Shown here one piece after another: positions 8,816 to 18,974 of a DNA stretch of 64,000 nucleotides. The stretch's first letter is position 1; each line of letters begins with the position of its first letter. The DNA is from an uncultured Clostridia bacterium (GTDB taxonomy: Bacteria; Bacillota; Clostridia; Christensenellales; Borkfalkiaceae). Under the pieces are notes generated by a model that worked only from the letters and a program-made list of their open reading frames with translations, was not told the origin of the DNA and searched no databases. A program made the position numbers and the translations under genes. The stretch covers positions 1 through 64,000 of the forward strand of contig CANQQD010000005.1 in the NCBI GenBank assembly GCA_947625865.1, given 5' to 3'.

Positions 8816-9823
8816 ATGATTGCATTACGTGGAGCAACGACGGTCGATTGTGACTGCGCGGAACAGATCAAAGAACGTGTAAAGGAGCTACTATGCGAAA
8901 TAAAAGCCAAAAACAGGCTTGACGAGAATAAAATCATTTGTATGATTTTTTCCGGCACCTCCGATATTCATTCTTATTATCCCGCAAAGGCGGCAAGGGA
9001 AGCCGGCTTCTATTCTTGCCCGTTGTTTTCGGCGCTTGAGCCTGAGATCGACGGTTCGCTCAAATTATGTATCAGGGTCATGGTGCTTGCCGAAACTTCC
9101 GCGCCTGCAGAGCACGTGTATTTACATAATGCGGCGGCGTTGAGAAAAGATATAACGCAAATTATCAATATCGCCCTCGACGGTCCCGCAGGCAGCGGTA
9201 AAAGCACGGTTTCGAAAATTTTAGGCAAAAAACTAAATATTTTATGCCTTGACACGGGCGCCATGTACCGCGCCTGCGCTCTTAAATGCTTGAACGAAGG
9301 CGTGCCGGCAAACGATGAAGCAGCTGTTGCGAAAATTATGGAAGATATATCGCTCGAGGTCAAGTACGCCGACGGAGTGCAGAGAACATTCCTTGACGGA
9401 AAAGACGTTTCGGAGGATATCCGTAAGCCGGAAATATCAATGCTCGCGTCTACCGTTGCCACCCTGCGTTGCGTCCGTGAAAAAATGGTTGCGCTTCAAC
9501 GTGAAATCGCCTCAAAAACATCATGTATTCTTGACGGAAGGGATATCGGGACTAACGTTTTGCCGAATGCTAAATTCAAATTCTATTTGACCGCGTCTCC
9601 CGAAGTAAGAGCCCAAAGACGCGCGGAAGAAAGCAGGGCTAAGGGATTTAATGTCCCGTACGAACAAATTTTACAGAAAATAATCCAAAGAGACAATCAG
9701 GATATAAACCGCAAAATTGCCCCGCTTACCGTTGCGGGGGACGCGATAATTGTAGATTCGTCCTCCATGACGGTCAACGAGGTGGTTGCGTTTATCGAAA
9801 ATAAAATACAGGAAAAAATCTGA
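8816..9823 (+). CDS. cmk: fusion protein: AroH-type chorismate mutase domain + (d)CMP kinase
   Basis: N-term ALRGATTVDCDCAEQI...SGTSDIHSYYPAKAAREAG...LKLCIRVMVLAET...EHVYLHNAAALRKDI (AroH-like), then INIALDGPAGSGKSTVSKILGKKLNILCLDTGAMYRACAL...DGRDIGTNVLPNA (Cmk). Confidence 0.92.
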   Translation: MIALRGATTVDCDCAEQIKERVKELLCEIKAKNRLDENKIICMIFSGTSDIHSYYPAKAAREAGFYSCPLFSALEPEIDGSLKLCIRVMVLAETSAPAEHVYLHNAAALRKDITQIINIALDGPAGSGKSTVSKILGKKLNILCLDTGAMYRACALKCLNEGVPANDEAAVAKIMEDISLEVKYADGVQRTFLDGKDVSEDIRKPEISMLASTVATLRCVREKMVALQREIASKTSCILDGRDIGTNVLPNAKFKFYLTASPEVRAQRRAEESRAKGFNVPYEQILQKIIQRDNQDINRKIAPLTVAGDAIIVDSSSMTVNEVVAFIENKIQEKI

Positions 9824-10569
9824 TGGGCGATGAATTAAAGGAAGCCGTTCCCGAAGATGTAAAGACAGAAGCGGGACAGGCCGAAGAGCAGGGCGGAAAG
9901 CCGAAAAAAGAGAAAAAGAAAAAGCGGACAAAGCTTGAAAAATGGTTCCGCTTTATGCGCCGGGTGTACTATACGGTCGGCAGATTCATTTTGCCTGTGA
10001 AGCGGCTCGGGCACACAGAAAAGTTTGACGACAGGTCTTATTTGTATGTCGGCAATCATTTGCATGTGATGGACGTCGTGCCGGTAGCTCTTTCGCTGAG
10101 CAAGCCTGTGCACTATATGTGCAAAAGAGAGCTTACAAGCAAAAAAATCGGACGTTGGTTTACAAAAAAGTGCGAGTGCATAATAGTAAACCGCGACGGC
10201 ACCGACGTGCGCGCACTTATGCAGGCGATGAAATTTCTTAAAAACGGCGAATCGGTCTGCTGTTTCCCCGAGGGAACAAGGAACAAGACTAACGAGATAT
10301 TCTTGCCCTTTAAGAGCGGCGCGGCGGCATTGGCGATCAAAACGAGAACGCCGATAGTTATGATGATGCAATGCAAAAAAATACGGCTATTCAGAAGAAA
10401 TTATTTTTATTTTGCCGAGCCGTTTGAGTTGAGCGAGTACTACGGCAAAAAGATGACCGAAGAAGATATGCAGGAAGCAGACGATAAGCTGAGAGAAAGG
10501 ATGCTTGCTGTCTACTACCAGCTTGACGAAATACTTAAAAACAAAAAAAAGAAGAAAAAAGATAAATGA
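9823..10569 (+). CDS. plsC: 1-acyl-sn-glycerol-3-phosphate acyltransferase-like protein
   Basis: GNHLHVMDVVPVAL (NHxxxxD) and FPEGTRNKTNEIFLPFKSGAAALAIKTRTPIVMM. Confidence 0.9.
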   Translation: MGDELKEAVPEDVKTEAGQAEEQGGKPKKEKKKKRTKLEKWFRFMRRVYYTVGRFILPVKRLGHTEKFDDRSYLYVGNHLHVMDVVPVALSLSKPVHYMCKRELTSKKIGRWFTKKCECIIVNRDGTDVRALMQAMKFLKNGESVCCFPEGTRNKTNEIFLPFKSGAAALAIKTRTPIVMMMQCKKIRLFRRNYFYFAEPFELSEYYGKKMTEEDMQEADDKLRERMLAVYYQLDEILKNKKKKKKDK

Positions 10570-12668
10570 ACATAACCATTGCCGAGCACAGCGGGTTCTG
10601 TGCGGGTGTGAAGCACGCCGTTGAAACTGCAATGTCGCTCGAAGGCGTAAATTGCTACGTTTTGGGGGAAATAATCCATAATCCGGAGGTGGTGGCGGAA
10701 CTTGCCGCACGGGGTTTGAAGGAGGTAGATACCCTCGATAGGGTACCCGATGGGGCGACCGTTGTTTTCCGTTCGCACGGCGTCCCGGAAAGCTACTTTG
10801 TCGAGTGCGAAAAAAGGGGCATAAAGGTCGTTGACTGTACGTGCTCGTTCGTAAGGCGGACGCAAAAAATCGTAAGCGAGCAGCACGCGCTCGGCAGGCA
10901 TGTGGTCATAGTCGGAGAAATCGGTCACCCAGAGGTCATAGGTCTCCTCGGTTGGTGCGGCGGCGAGGCGACTGTTTTAAATAACGAAGTAATACCAGAG
11001 CACCTACGTGAAAAAGAGCTTGCGGTTGTTTGCCAAACTACGTTTTCGGCGGAAAAATTTGAAAAAATAATAAAAAATATTAAAAAAGTCTGTGAAAAAA
11101 CAGTTGCTGTTTTTAAGACGATTTGTTATACTACTATAGAGCGACAGAATGAAGTTGAAAAACTTTCCGAGCAATGCGAAGCGATATTGGTTATCGGCGG
11201 GCTTAACAGTAGCAATACGAACAAGCTTTACGAACTTGCCGCAAAACGTTGCAATAACGTTTTCAGACTTGCATCCTCAGCCGATCTGGATATTTCCAAA
11301 ATAAAAAATTTTAAAAGTGTAGGTATTGTTTCGGGGGCGTCGACCCCGAATACGCAAACCCGGGAGGTTCTCTTAAAGATGGCAGAAAACACAGAAGTTA
11401 AGGCGACTAACGTAATGGACGAGGTGGTTGCTAAAATTGACAACGAGTCGAAGTTTAAAAAGGGTCAGACCGTCGTAGCTACTATATCGCAGGCTACGGA
11501 AGACGGATTGCAGATCCTTTTACCTTTCTCTAAAAAGGAAGTTGCTTTGAGCAAGGACGAACTTGACTGCGAAGAATACAAGGTTGAAGACTACGTTGGC
11601 AAAATAGGCGAACCCATTGAGTTGCTTGTCGTAGAACTCAAGCCCAGCCTTAAACTTTCGCAGAAAATGATCAAGCTTTTGCAGCAGGAGGAAGCCCTGA
11701 GCGCCGAAATCGAATCGGGCAAGGAATTCTCGGTCGTCTGCACGGGCTGCAACAAGGGCGGGCTTACGGCTCAGCTCGGAACCTACTCGGTATTTGTTCC
11801 CGCAAAGGAGATCCGTCCCGGATTTGTTAAAGATCTGACAAAATATGAAGGCAAAACCTTAAGACTCCGCGCGCTCGAAATCAAGAAGTCGGGCAGGAAG
11901 GAAATAATAGCTTCCCAGCGCGTTATCCTGCAGGAGGAGCGCGACGCAAGAGAAGCGGCAAAAGCTGCAAAAGAAGAGGAATTCTTTGCAAATATCCATG
12001 TGGACGATGTCGTCGAAGGAAAAGTTGAAAGGGTGACAAACTTCGGCGCGTTTGTATCGGTAAATGGATTTGATTGCCTTGCCCATATTTCCGATTTGTC
12101 TTGGACAGGCGTAAATGCCGTTACAGATGTGTTGGAAATAGGTAGTACCTATAATTTCAAGGTTCTTAAGGTTGACGCGGAGAATAAAAAGGTTTCAATA
12201 GGTTATAAGCAGCTTCAGCCCCAGCCTTGGGATCTGGTTCCCGAGAAGTACGCAGTTGGCGAAACTATCCACGGAAAAGTTGTGAGAATTGTTCCTTTCG
12301 GCGCGTTCGTCGAGGTGGAGAAAGGGATAGACGGTTTGGTTCATGTTTCGCAGATCAGCCATGAAAGGATAGAATCCCCTGCAACCGTACTGAATGTCGG
12401 CGACGAAGTAGATGCAAAGATAATTGCAATAGATCCCGTTGCCAGAAAAATAAATCTTTCCATAAAGGCGCTTATTCCCGAAGGCGAGAAAAGAAAGTCT
12501 CACAAGGTTGCCGAGGGTGAGGAGGGCGAAAAGCCCGAGAGACGTTCCCGTGCTCCCAAGAAAGTAGTCAGCACCGACGAATATTCCGATTGGTCTGACA
12601 GCGGCAGCGGCTCTGTGGGTATTTCCATTGCGGATATCCTTGCCGACGCGCAAAAAAACAATAAATAA
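10566..12668 (+). CDS. ispH: 4-hydroxy-3-methylbut-2-enyl diphosphate reductase fused to S1 RNA-binding domains
   Basis: AEHSGFCAGVKHAVETA, GEIIHNPEVV, FRSHGVPE, VDCTCSFVRRTQ, IVGEIGHPEVIG; C-terminal S1 repeats such as GDVVEGKVERVTNFGAFVSVNGFDCLAHIS and GKVVRIVPFGAFVEVEKGIDGLVHVSQIS. Confidence 0.95.
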   Translation: MNITIAEHSGFCAGVKHAVETAMSLEGVNCYVLGEIIHNPEVVAELAARGLKEVDTLDRVPDGATVVFRSHGVPESYFVECEKRGIKVVDCTCSFVRRTQKIVSEQHALGRHVVIVGEIGHPEVIGLLGWCGGEATVLNNEVIPEHLREKELAVVCQTTFSAEKFEKIIKNIKKVCEKTVAVFKTICYTTIERQNEVEKLSEQCEAILVIGGLNSSNTNKLYELAAKRCNNVFRLASSADLDISKIKNFKSVGIVSGASTPNTQTREVLLKMAENTEVKATNVMDEVVAKIDNESKFKKGQTVVATISQATEDGLQILLPFSKKEVALSKDELDCEEYKVEDYVGKIGEPIELLVVELKPSLKLSQKMIKLLQQEEALSAEIESGKEFSVVCTGCNKGGLTAQLGTYSVFVPAKEIRPGFVKDLTKYEGKTLRLRALEIKKSGRKEIIASQRVILQEERDAREAAKAAKEEEFFANIHVDDVVEGKVERVTNFGAFVSVNGFDCLAHISDLSWTGVNAVTDVLEIGSTYNFKVLKVDAENKKVSIGYKQLQPQPWDLVPEKYAVGETIHGKVVRIVPFGAFVEVEKGIDGLVHVSQISHERIESPATVLNVGDEVDAKIIAIDPVARKINLSIKALIPEGEKRKSHKVAEGEEGEKPERRSRAPKKVVSTDEYSDWSDSGSGSVGISIADILADAQKNNK

Positions 12669-12682
12669 CATAACGCACATTG

Positions 12683-12712
12683 CCGCCGGAGTGTATGCTT
12701 CGGCGGTTTTTC
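12683..12712 (+). terminator. intrinsic terminator after ispH-S1
   Basis: CCGCCGGA-GTGTATGC-TTCGGCGG then TTTTTC. Confidence 0.8.
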
Positions 12713-12805
12713 TATGCTTAAAATTTATTAAAAATTTTTGTGAGCAGTTTAATTGTACGATATAAAGTTTATTTATTAAGTGTTATATAATTTTGGAGGC
12801 TGGAA

Positions 12806-14641
12806 ATGCAAAAGCAAGGCAATATAAAAATTTCAAGCGAAAACATGATGCCGATCATCAAAAAATGGCTCTATTCCGATAAAGATATATTTTTAAGGGA
12901 AATAGTTGCCAACGGTATCGACGCTATTACAAAATACAACAAACTTGTATCCATGGGAGAAGTTCCGTCGGACGAGGGCGGTTATTGCGTTAAGATCTAT
13001 GTAGATAAGAAAGCAAAAACTTTGACGGTAGAGGACAACGGCATAGGAATGACGGCCGACGAAGTGGAGAAGTACATTACGCAAATAGCTTTTTCGGGCG
13101 CGTCAGATTTCCTCGAAAAGTATGAAAAGGCAGGTGGAGACGGCATTATCGGCCATTTCGGTTTGGGCTTCTACTCTGCATATATGGTTTCGGAGAATGT
13201 TGAGATATACACAAAATCATATAAGAACGAGCCCGCCGTGCACTGGGAGAGCGACGGAAATTCTACTTATACCATTGAGGACTGCGACAGGGTGGAGCGT
13301 GGCACAAGGATAGTCATGCACATTGCGCCCGAGGAAAAGGAGTTCCTTGAAGAGGGCACTGTGAAGAGCCTTGTCAAAAAATATTGCTCGTTCATGCCTT
13401 ATAACGTTTATGTGAACTTTAAGGGCGACGGCAAGGACGAGCCTTTGAACACCACGACTCCTTTATACGCAAAGCTACCGAAGGACTGCACGGACGAGGA
13501 CTACAAAAAGTTCTATACGGATACCTTTATGGATTATAACGATCCTATATTTTGGGTTCACCTCAATATGGATTATCCTTTTAAATTAAAAGGCATTTTG
13601 TATTTTCCCAAGGTCAAAAACAAGGTCGAACTTGAGCGGGGCAAGGTAAAGCTTTACTGCAATCAGGTATTTATTGCCGATAATATTAAGGAAGTAATAC
13701 CTGAATATCTTATGCTGTTGAACGGCGTTATCGACTGTCCGGATATTCCCTTGAATGTTTCGAGGAGCTTTCTCCAAAATGACAGGCAGGTGCAGAAGAT
13801 CAGCAAGCATATCGTAAAAAAGGTTGCCGATAAGCTAACTTCACTCTATAAAAGCGACCGTGAAAAGTACGAAAAGTGCTGGGAGGATGTGGCAAACTTC
13901 ATAAAATTCGGCTGCATAAAGGATAATGATTTTTATGACAAGGTAAAGGATATCATAATCTATAAAAACATCGAGGGCAAATTTGTAAGTATTTCCGATC
14001 TGATGCCTGCCGCACCGGCCGAAGAAAACAAGGGAGAGGATAAAGAGAAAAAGGACGAAAAGCCTTCGGCGCCTAAAACCATTTACTATGTTTCCGACGA
14101 GGAGCAGCAGGCGCAGTATATCAAGCTGTTCAAGGATGAAGGACTTTCCGCAATATGCTGTGATAATTTCATTGACCCGCATTTTCTCAGTTATCTTGAG
14201 TATAAAACGCCTGATAAAATAAAATTTATGCGTATCGACGCCGATATCGACGGCGCGCTGAAATCCGACGACGGCGGGGAGGACAGCGTGATAATTGATA
14301 TTTTCAAAAATGCGCTGAACAACGATAAGATTACGGTAAAAACGGAGAAACTCAAAAATGAAGAAATTCCCGCAGTGATCGTCGTTGACGAATATATGCG
14401 CCGTTATAGCGAAATGGGACAATTCTATGGAATGAGCGAGGGCGATTTGAGTAAAACCATGATCGTAAACACGGCTTGCCCCGTAATTGCAAAGCTTAAA
14501 GAACTTGCAGACGATAAGCAAAAATTTGTTGCAGGCTACGTATATTCGCTGGCGCTGGCCGCATTTAAAAAGCTTTCGCCCGACGAGCTGGAAAAATTCC
14601 AAAAAGATAACATGACTCTTCTGAACGAATACGTTAAATAA
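12806..14641 (+). CDS. htpG: molecular chaperone HtpG (Hsp90)
   Basis: DIFLREIVANGIDAI, VEDNGIGMTADEVEKYITQIAFSGASDF, GHFGLGFYSAYMV, LNVSRSFLQNDRQVQKI. Confidence 0.95.
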   Translation: MQKQGNIKISSENMMPIIKKWLYSDKDIFLREIVANGIDAITKYNKLVSMGEVPSDEGGYCVKIYVDKKAKTLTVEDNGIGMTADEVEKYITQIAFSGASDFLEKYEKAGGDGIIGHFGLGFYSAYMVSENVEIYTKSYKNEPAVHWESDGNSTYTIEDCDRVERGTRIVMHIAPEEKEFLEEGTVKSLVKKYCSFMPYNVYVNFKGDGKDEPLNTTTPLYAKLPKDCTDEDYKKFYTDTFMDYNDPIFWVHLNMDYPFKLKGILYFPKVKNKVELERGKVKLYCNQVFIADNIKEVIPEYLMLLNGVIDCPDIPLNVSRSFLQNDRQVQKISKHIVKKVADKLTSLYKSDREKYEKCWEDVANFIKFGCIKDNDFYDKVKDIIIYKNIEGKFVSISDLMPAAPAEENKGEDKEKKDEKPSAPKTIYYVSDEEQQAQYIKLFKDEGLSAICCDNFIDPHFLSYLEYKTPDKIKFMRIDADIDGALKSDDGGEDSVIIDIFKNALNNDKITVKTEKLKNEEIPAVIVVDEYMRRYSEMGQFYGMSEGDLSKTMIVNTACPVIAKLKELADDKQKFVAGYVYSLALAAFKKLSPDELEKFQKDNMTLLNEYVK

Positions 14642-14659
14642 CACCCGCAAATTTGCGTT

Positions 14660-14690
14660 GCCCCCGAAAACATTTCGGGGGCATTAATTT
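14660..14690 (+). terminator. intrinsic terminator after htpG
   Basis: GCCCCCGAAA-ACA-TTTCGGGGGC then ATTAATTTT. Confidence 0.8.
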
Positions 14691-14723
14691 TAGAAAATAA
14701 TTACATTTTTTTCAAATTCCGTC

Positions 14724-14752
14724 TTGAAATATTAAATATATTATGGTAAAAT
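14724..14752 (+). promoter_or_regulatory. sigma-A type promoter of the glycogen operon
   Basis: TTGAAA-17 nt-TAAAAT just upstream of glgB. Confidence 0.7.
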
Positions 14753-14774
14753 AAATTAGGTATGGTAAGGCATT

Positions 14775-16610
14775 ATGTCCATAGATCTTGAGCTTAAAAA
14801 TTTTCATGACGGAATTGATTTTACGGCTTACAGATTTTTCGGTTGCCATAAAAATACCGGCGGCTATGTTTTCAGAGTGTGGGCGCCTCACGCCAGAGAA
14901 GTATATCTCGTTCTGAACGGCGGCGGGAAAAGTTTTAAAATGGACTTGCTCGGCGATGGGGAAAGCTATGAAATCACCGTAGCCGCCGCCGAAGGTGATA
15001 CATACCGGTATGAACTCGTTACGGCCGACGGCAGACGGCTGAAAAAAGCCGATCCCTATGCATTTAAGTCGGATTTCCCAAGGTCTTTGGATTCGGTAAT
15101 ATATGATCTGCCGCAGCGCTCCGTATATTCCGAGCTTGACAAGCCTGCCGAGTACGATATCCCCATAAATATATATGAAGTCAATCTTCTTTCGTGGAAG
15201 AGGGGCGACGGAAACAGATATCTCACCTATGCAGAGCTTGAAGAGCAACTTGTGCCTTACGTCAGGGAGATGGGCTATACCCACGTTGAGTTTATGCCCG
15301 TCACTGAGTTTCCGTTTGACGGCTCATGGGGATATCAGGTTACGGGCTATTTTTCGCCAACGGCGAGAGCGGGCGACCCGTGCGGCTTTAAAAGCTTAAT
15401 AGACGCTTTCCACGCGAACGGAATTAAAGTAATTGTCGACTGGGTGCCGGCGCACTTTCCAAAGGATGATTTCGGTTTATATGAATTTGACGGTCAGCCC
15501 TTGTATGAGTGCCCGCTTTGGGACAGAATGGAGCACAGCGGCTGGGGCACGAGAAAATTTGATTTCGGCAGGGGAGAGGTTGACAGTTTCCTTCTTTCGA
15601 GCGCGTATTTCTTTTTCGACGTTTACCGTATAGACGGGTTGAGAGTGGATGCCGTTGCTTCAATGCTTTATCTTGATTACGATAAATGTCCCGGTGATTT
15701 TACTCCGAACAAATGTGGCGATAACCGTAATTTCGAGGCGATAGGGTTTATTAAAAAGTTCAACTCTGTCATAAAGGATAATTTTCCCGGGGCGATCACC
15801 ATAGCTGAAGAGTCCACGAGCTTTGACGGGGTTACAAAAAGCGTAAAGGACGGCGGTCTAGGGTTCGACTTTAAGTGGAATATGGGCTGGATGAACGATG
15901 TGCTGTTTTATTGCAGGCAGGATCCGTATTTCAGGAACTATCACCACAATAAAATGACCTTTTCGCTCGTTTATGCCTTTTCGGAGAGATATATTTTACC
16001 GCTTTCGCATGACGAGGTCGTACATGTCAAGGGCTCGATCGTAAACAAAATGCCGGGCGAATATGGCGATAAGTTTGCGGGCGAGAGAGAGCTTCTTGCA
16101 TTTATGTATGCACACCCTGGGAAAAAGCTCAATTTTATGGGCTACGAGGTTGCGCAGTTCAAGGAGTGGGACTATAGGGAAGGAATAGAGTTCTTTCTTA
16201 AAAAGTTTGAAAAACACGCAAAAATGACAGATTATGTCCGTCATTTGAATTGTTTGTACAGGGAATTAAAGCCGCTCTATGAAGTTGACGACAGCTGGAA
16301 TGGCTTTGAGTGGTTGGTCGTAGACGACAAATACAACAATTTATTTGCGTTTAACCGATATTCGAAAAACGGTGAGAGCTTAACGGCCGTCGCAAATTTT
16401 TCGGGTGTCGATCTGCATGGCTACGGGATAGCCGTAGCCAAGGGCAAATACCGTATTATCCTCAATACCGACAATAGAGCGTTCGGCGGAGAGGGAAAGC
16501 TGAAAAAAAGAGTCTTTTATTCAAGGAAGCAAACCGGTCAAAAGGGAAAACACATGATTTTTGTGGATATTCCGCGATTGACCTGTATGTATTTAAAAAA
16601 AGAAATTTAA
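14775..16610 (+). CDS. glgB: 1,4-alpha-glucan branching enzyme
   Basis: CBM48 YVFRVWAPHAREVYLV; GSWGYQVTGYFSPTARAG, IKVIVDWVPAHFPKD, DGLRVDAVASMLYLDY, IAEESTSF, LPLSHDEVVHVKGSIVNKMPG. Confidence 0.96.
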   Translation: MSIDLELKNFHDGIDFTAYRFFGCHKNTGGYVFRVWAPHAREVYLVLNGGGKSFKMDLLGDGESYEITVAAAEGDTYRYELVTADGRRLKKADPYAFKSDFPRSLDSVIYDLPQRSVYSELDKPAEYDIPINIYEVNLLSWKRGDGNRYLTYAELEEQLVPYVREMGYTHVEFMPVTEFPFDGSWGYQVTGYFSPTARAGDPCGFKSLIDAFHANGIKVIVDWVPAHFPKDDFGLYEFDGQPLYECPLWDRMEHSGWGTRKFDFGRGEVDSFLLSSAYFFFDVYRIDGLRVDAVASMLYLDYDKCPGDFTPNKCGDNRNFEAIGFIKKFNSVIKDNFPGAITIAEESTSFDGVTKSVKDGGLGFDFKWNMGWMNDVLFYCRQDPYFRNYHHNKMTFSLVYAFSERYILPLSHDEVVHVKGSIVNKMPGEYGDKFAGERELLAFMYAHPGKKLNFMGYEVAQFKEWDYREGIEFFLKKFEKHAKMTDYVRHLNCLYRELKPLYEVDDSWNGFEWLVVDDKYNNLFAFNRYSKNGESLTAVANFSGVDLHGYGIAVAKGKYRIILNTDNRAFGGEGKLKKRVFYSRKQTGQKGKHMIFVDIPRLTCMYLKKEI

Positions 16611-16628
16611 ATTTGGGGGGATTTAGCA

Positions 16629-17831
16629 ATGCTAAGAAAAAAAGAATGCGTTGCGATGTTGCTTGCCGGCGGGCAGGGCTCGAGACTGTATGCCTTGACA
16701 AACAATATCGCAAAACCTGCTGTTTCGTTCGGCTCAAAGTACAGAATTATTGATTTCCCGCTTTCGAACTGCATCAATTCGGGAATCGATACCGTAGGCG
16801 TGCTGACTCAATATCAGCCGCTCGTTCTGAACGAATACGTCGGCAACGGTCAGCCTTGGGATCTTGACAGAACATTCGGCGGCGTACATATTCTGTCGCC
16901 TTACGAGGCAAAGACAGACACTTCGTGGTATAAGGGCACGGCAAACGCCATTTATCAAAATATCAGATTCATGAAAATGTATGATCCCGAGTATGTTCTT
17001 ATACTTTCGGGCGACCACATCTATAAAATGGACTACGATAAGATGCTTACCGCCCACAAAAACACGGGAGCCGATTGCACTATAGCTTGTATGCAGGTGC
17101 CCATGAAGGAAGCATCTAGATTCGGTATTCTTAACACAAATCCCGACGGCTCCATATATGAATTTGAGGAAAAGCCCAAGCAACCCAAGAGCGACCTCGC
17201 TTCAATGGGTATCTATATTTTTACTGCGTCCAAACTTTTCAAATATCTTGAAGAGGACGATAAGGATCCAAACTCCGAAAACGACTTCGGCAAGAACATT
17301 CTTCCCAAGATGCTTGCTGCGGGTGAGAAGATGTATTCCTACCGCTTTGAGGGCTACTGGAAGGACGTCGGCACGATAAGCTCGCTTTGGGAAGCCAATA
17401 TGGACCTTTTGGGCGTTGTTCCCAACTTCGACCTTTCCGACAAGGACAGAGTTATTCATTCGAGAAGCCCTCTTGCGCCTCCCGCGTATGTCGAAGGTGA
17501 TGTTATAAACTCCATAGTCGCAACAGGCGGCGAGATAGATGGTAAGGTCATAAATTCGGTTGTCGGCACAAACTGCACTATAGAAAAAGGAGCGGAGGTT
17601 GTTGACTGCGTGCTGATGGGCAATATTGTCGTTAAGGCAGGCGCGAAGCTCAACTATGCCATAATCGACGAGGATGTCACGATTTGCGAAAACGCGGTTA
17701 TCGGCGCTCCTAAGGCCGAAGCCGAAAAGGTCGAAAGCAAAACTTCCGGCATAACCGTACTCGGCAGAGGAATTACCGTCAGCAAAAACGGTAAGGTTCC
17801 CGCAGGCGAGATCGTGGATAAAAATGTTTAA
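16629..17831 (+). CDS. glgC: glucose-1-phosphate adenylyltransferase
   Basis: [64 protein letters not shown]. Confidence 0.96.
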   Translation: MLRKKECVAMLLAGGQGSRLYALTNNIAKPAVSFGSKYRIIDFPLSNCINSGIDTVGVLTQYQPLVLNEYVGNGQPWDLDRTFGGVHILSPYEAKTDTSWYKGTANAIYQNIRFMKMYDPEYVLILSGDHIYKMDYDKMLTAHKNTGADCTIACMQVPMKEASRFGILNTNPDGSIYEFEEKPKQPKSDLASMGIYIFTASKLFKYLEEDDKDPNSENDFGKNILPKMLAAGEKMYSYRFEGYWKDVGTISSLWEANMDLLGVVPNFDLSDKDRVIHSRSPLAPPAYVEGDVINSIVATGGEIDGKVINSVVGTNCTIEKGAEVVDCVLMGNIVVKAGAKLNYAIIDEDVTICENAVIGAPKAEAEKVESKTSGITVLGRGITVSKNGKVPAGEIVDKNV

Positions 17832-17845
17832 GGGGGAATAAGAAA

Positions 17846-18952
17846 ATGGCAACGACAGTTGGTGTTATTTTTTCAAGTATAAATGAACAGGATATACCCG
17901 AACTTACTAAGGTTCGTTCTACGGGTTCTGTTCCCTACGGCGGCAGATACCGTCTTGTGGACTTTGCACTTTCAAATATGGTCAACTCCGGCATAACAAC
18001 GGTCGGCATAGTTACCAAGAATAATTATCAGTCCCTTATGGATCATCTCGGCACAGGCAAATACTGGGATCTGGCAAGAAAGGAGGGCGGACTTATACTG
18101 CTGCCTCCTTACAGCGACGAGTCCGAGACGCTCTATAAAAACCGCCTTGAAGCTTTGAAGGGAGCGACGGCGTTCCTTAAAAAAGCAAAGGAGGATTTTG
18201 TTGTTTTAGCCGACAGCGACGCAGTTTATAAGCTCGATTACAGCAAGGTCATTGAGGCACACATTAAAAACAATGCCGACATAACTATGGTATATCATGA
18301 GCATGAACTTACCAAGTCGCACTACTATATGACGTTTGAAACGGATAAAAACGACAAAATCACCGATATCCAGATCAATCCCACGCCCGTCGGCATAAGG
18401 AAGAATTACATAAACGTCATGGTTGCACGAACGTCTTTCCTTTTAAGGTTGATACAGGACGGTATTCAGCACGGCTATACAAGCTTCGGCAAAGACATTC
18501 TGAGCCCCGGCGTGAAGACATATAATCTGTATGCCTATAAGTTTGACGGATATTATGCAAATATCAGTTCACTCAGCGCATATTTCAATGCGAATATGGA
18601 CCTTCTCAAAAAGGAGGTAAGGAATGAAATTTACGGTGAAAGGGATATTTATACCAAGGTAAACGACAGCGCGCCCGCGAAGTTTGCTCCGTCCGCAGTC
18701 GTTAAGAATTCGCTCATTTCCGATGGTTGCTTGATTGAAGGCACGGTTGAGAACTGCGTTCTTTTCCGCGGCGTTAAAATAGGCAAGGGCTCGGTCGTTA
18801 AAAATTGTATCCTCATGACCGACAATATCGTGGGCGAAAACTGTAATCTCGCCTATGTCGTGAGCGATAAGAATTCTGTTATACGCGACAACAGAGTGCT
18901 TGCCGGCTGTGAACTGCAACCCTATTTTATAAATAAGGGCTCGCTTATATAA
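17846..18952 (+). CDS. glgD: GlgD, glucose-1-phosphate adenylyltransferase regulatory-type subunit
   Basis: GlgC paralog lacking the GGxGSR loop, directly downstream of glgC; VPYGGRYRLVDFALSNMVNSGITTVGIVTKNNYQSLMDHLGTGKYWDL. Confidence 0.93.
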   Translation: MATTVGVIFSSINEQDIPELTKVRSTGSVPYGGRYRLVDFALSNMVNSGITTVGIVTKNNYQSLMDHLGTGKYWDLARKEGGLILLPPYSDESETLYKNRLEALKGATAFLKKAKEDFVVLADSDAVYKLDYSKVIEAHIKNNADITMVYHEHELTKSHYYMTFETDKNDKITDIQINPTPVGIRKNYINVMVARTSFLLRLIQDGIQHGYTSFGKDILSPGVKTYNLYAYKFDGYYANISSLSAYFNANMDLLKKEVRNEIYGERDIYTKVNDSAPAKFAPSAVVKNSLISDGCLIEGTVENCVLFRGVKIGKGSVVKNCILMTDNIVGENCNLAYVVSDKNSVIRDNRVLAGCELQPYFINKGSLI

Positions 18953-18974
18953 TTGATAAGGGAGGGGGAGAATT

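Noticed and set aside
12720-12805. Possible CIRCE/HrcA operator upstream of htpG
   Set aside because: No TTAGCACTC-N9-GAGTGCTAA inverted repeat is present
13841-14650. 269-aa minus-strand ORF opposite htpG
   Set aside because: Fully antisense to a clear htpG with strong motifs; composition looks like a shadow ORF, no RBS or family match
17202-17852. 216-aa minus-strand ORF opposite glgC
   Set aside because: Shadow ORF of glgC
17846-18952. GlgD considered as a decayed glgC pseudogene
   Set aside because: Intact ORF in operon; a GlgC-GlgD pair with non-canonical GlgD is established in Firmicutes
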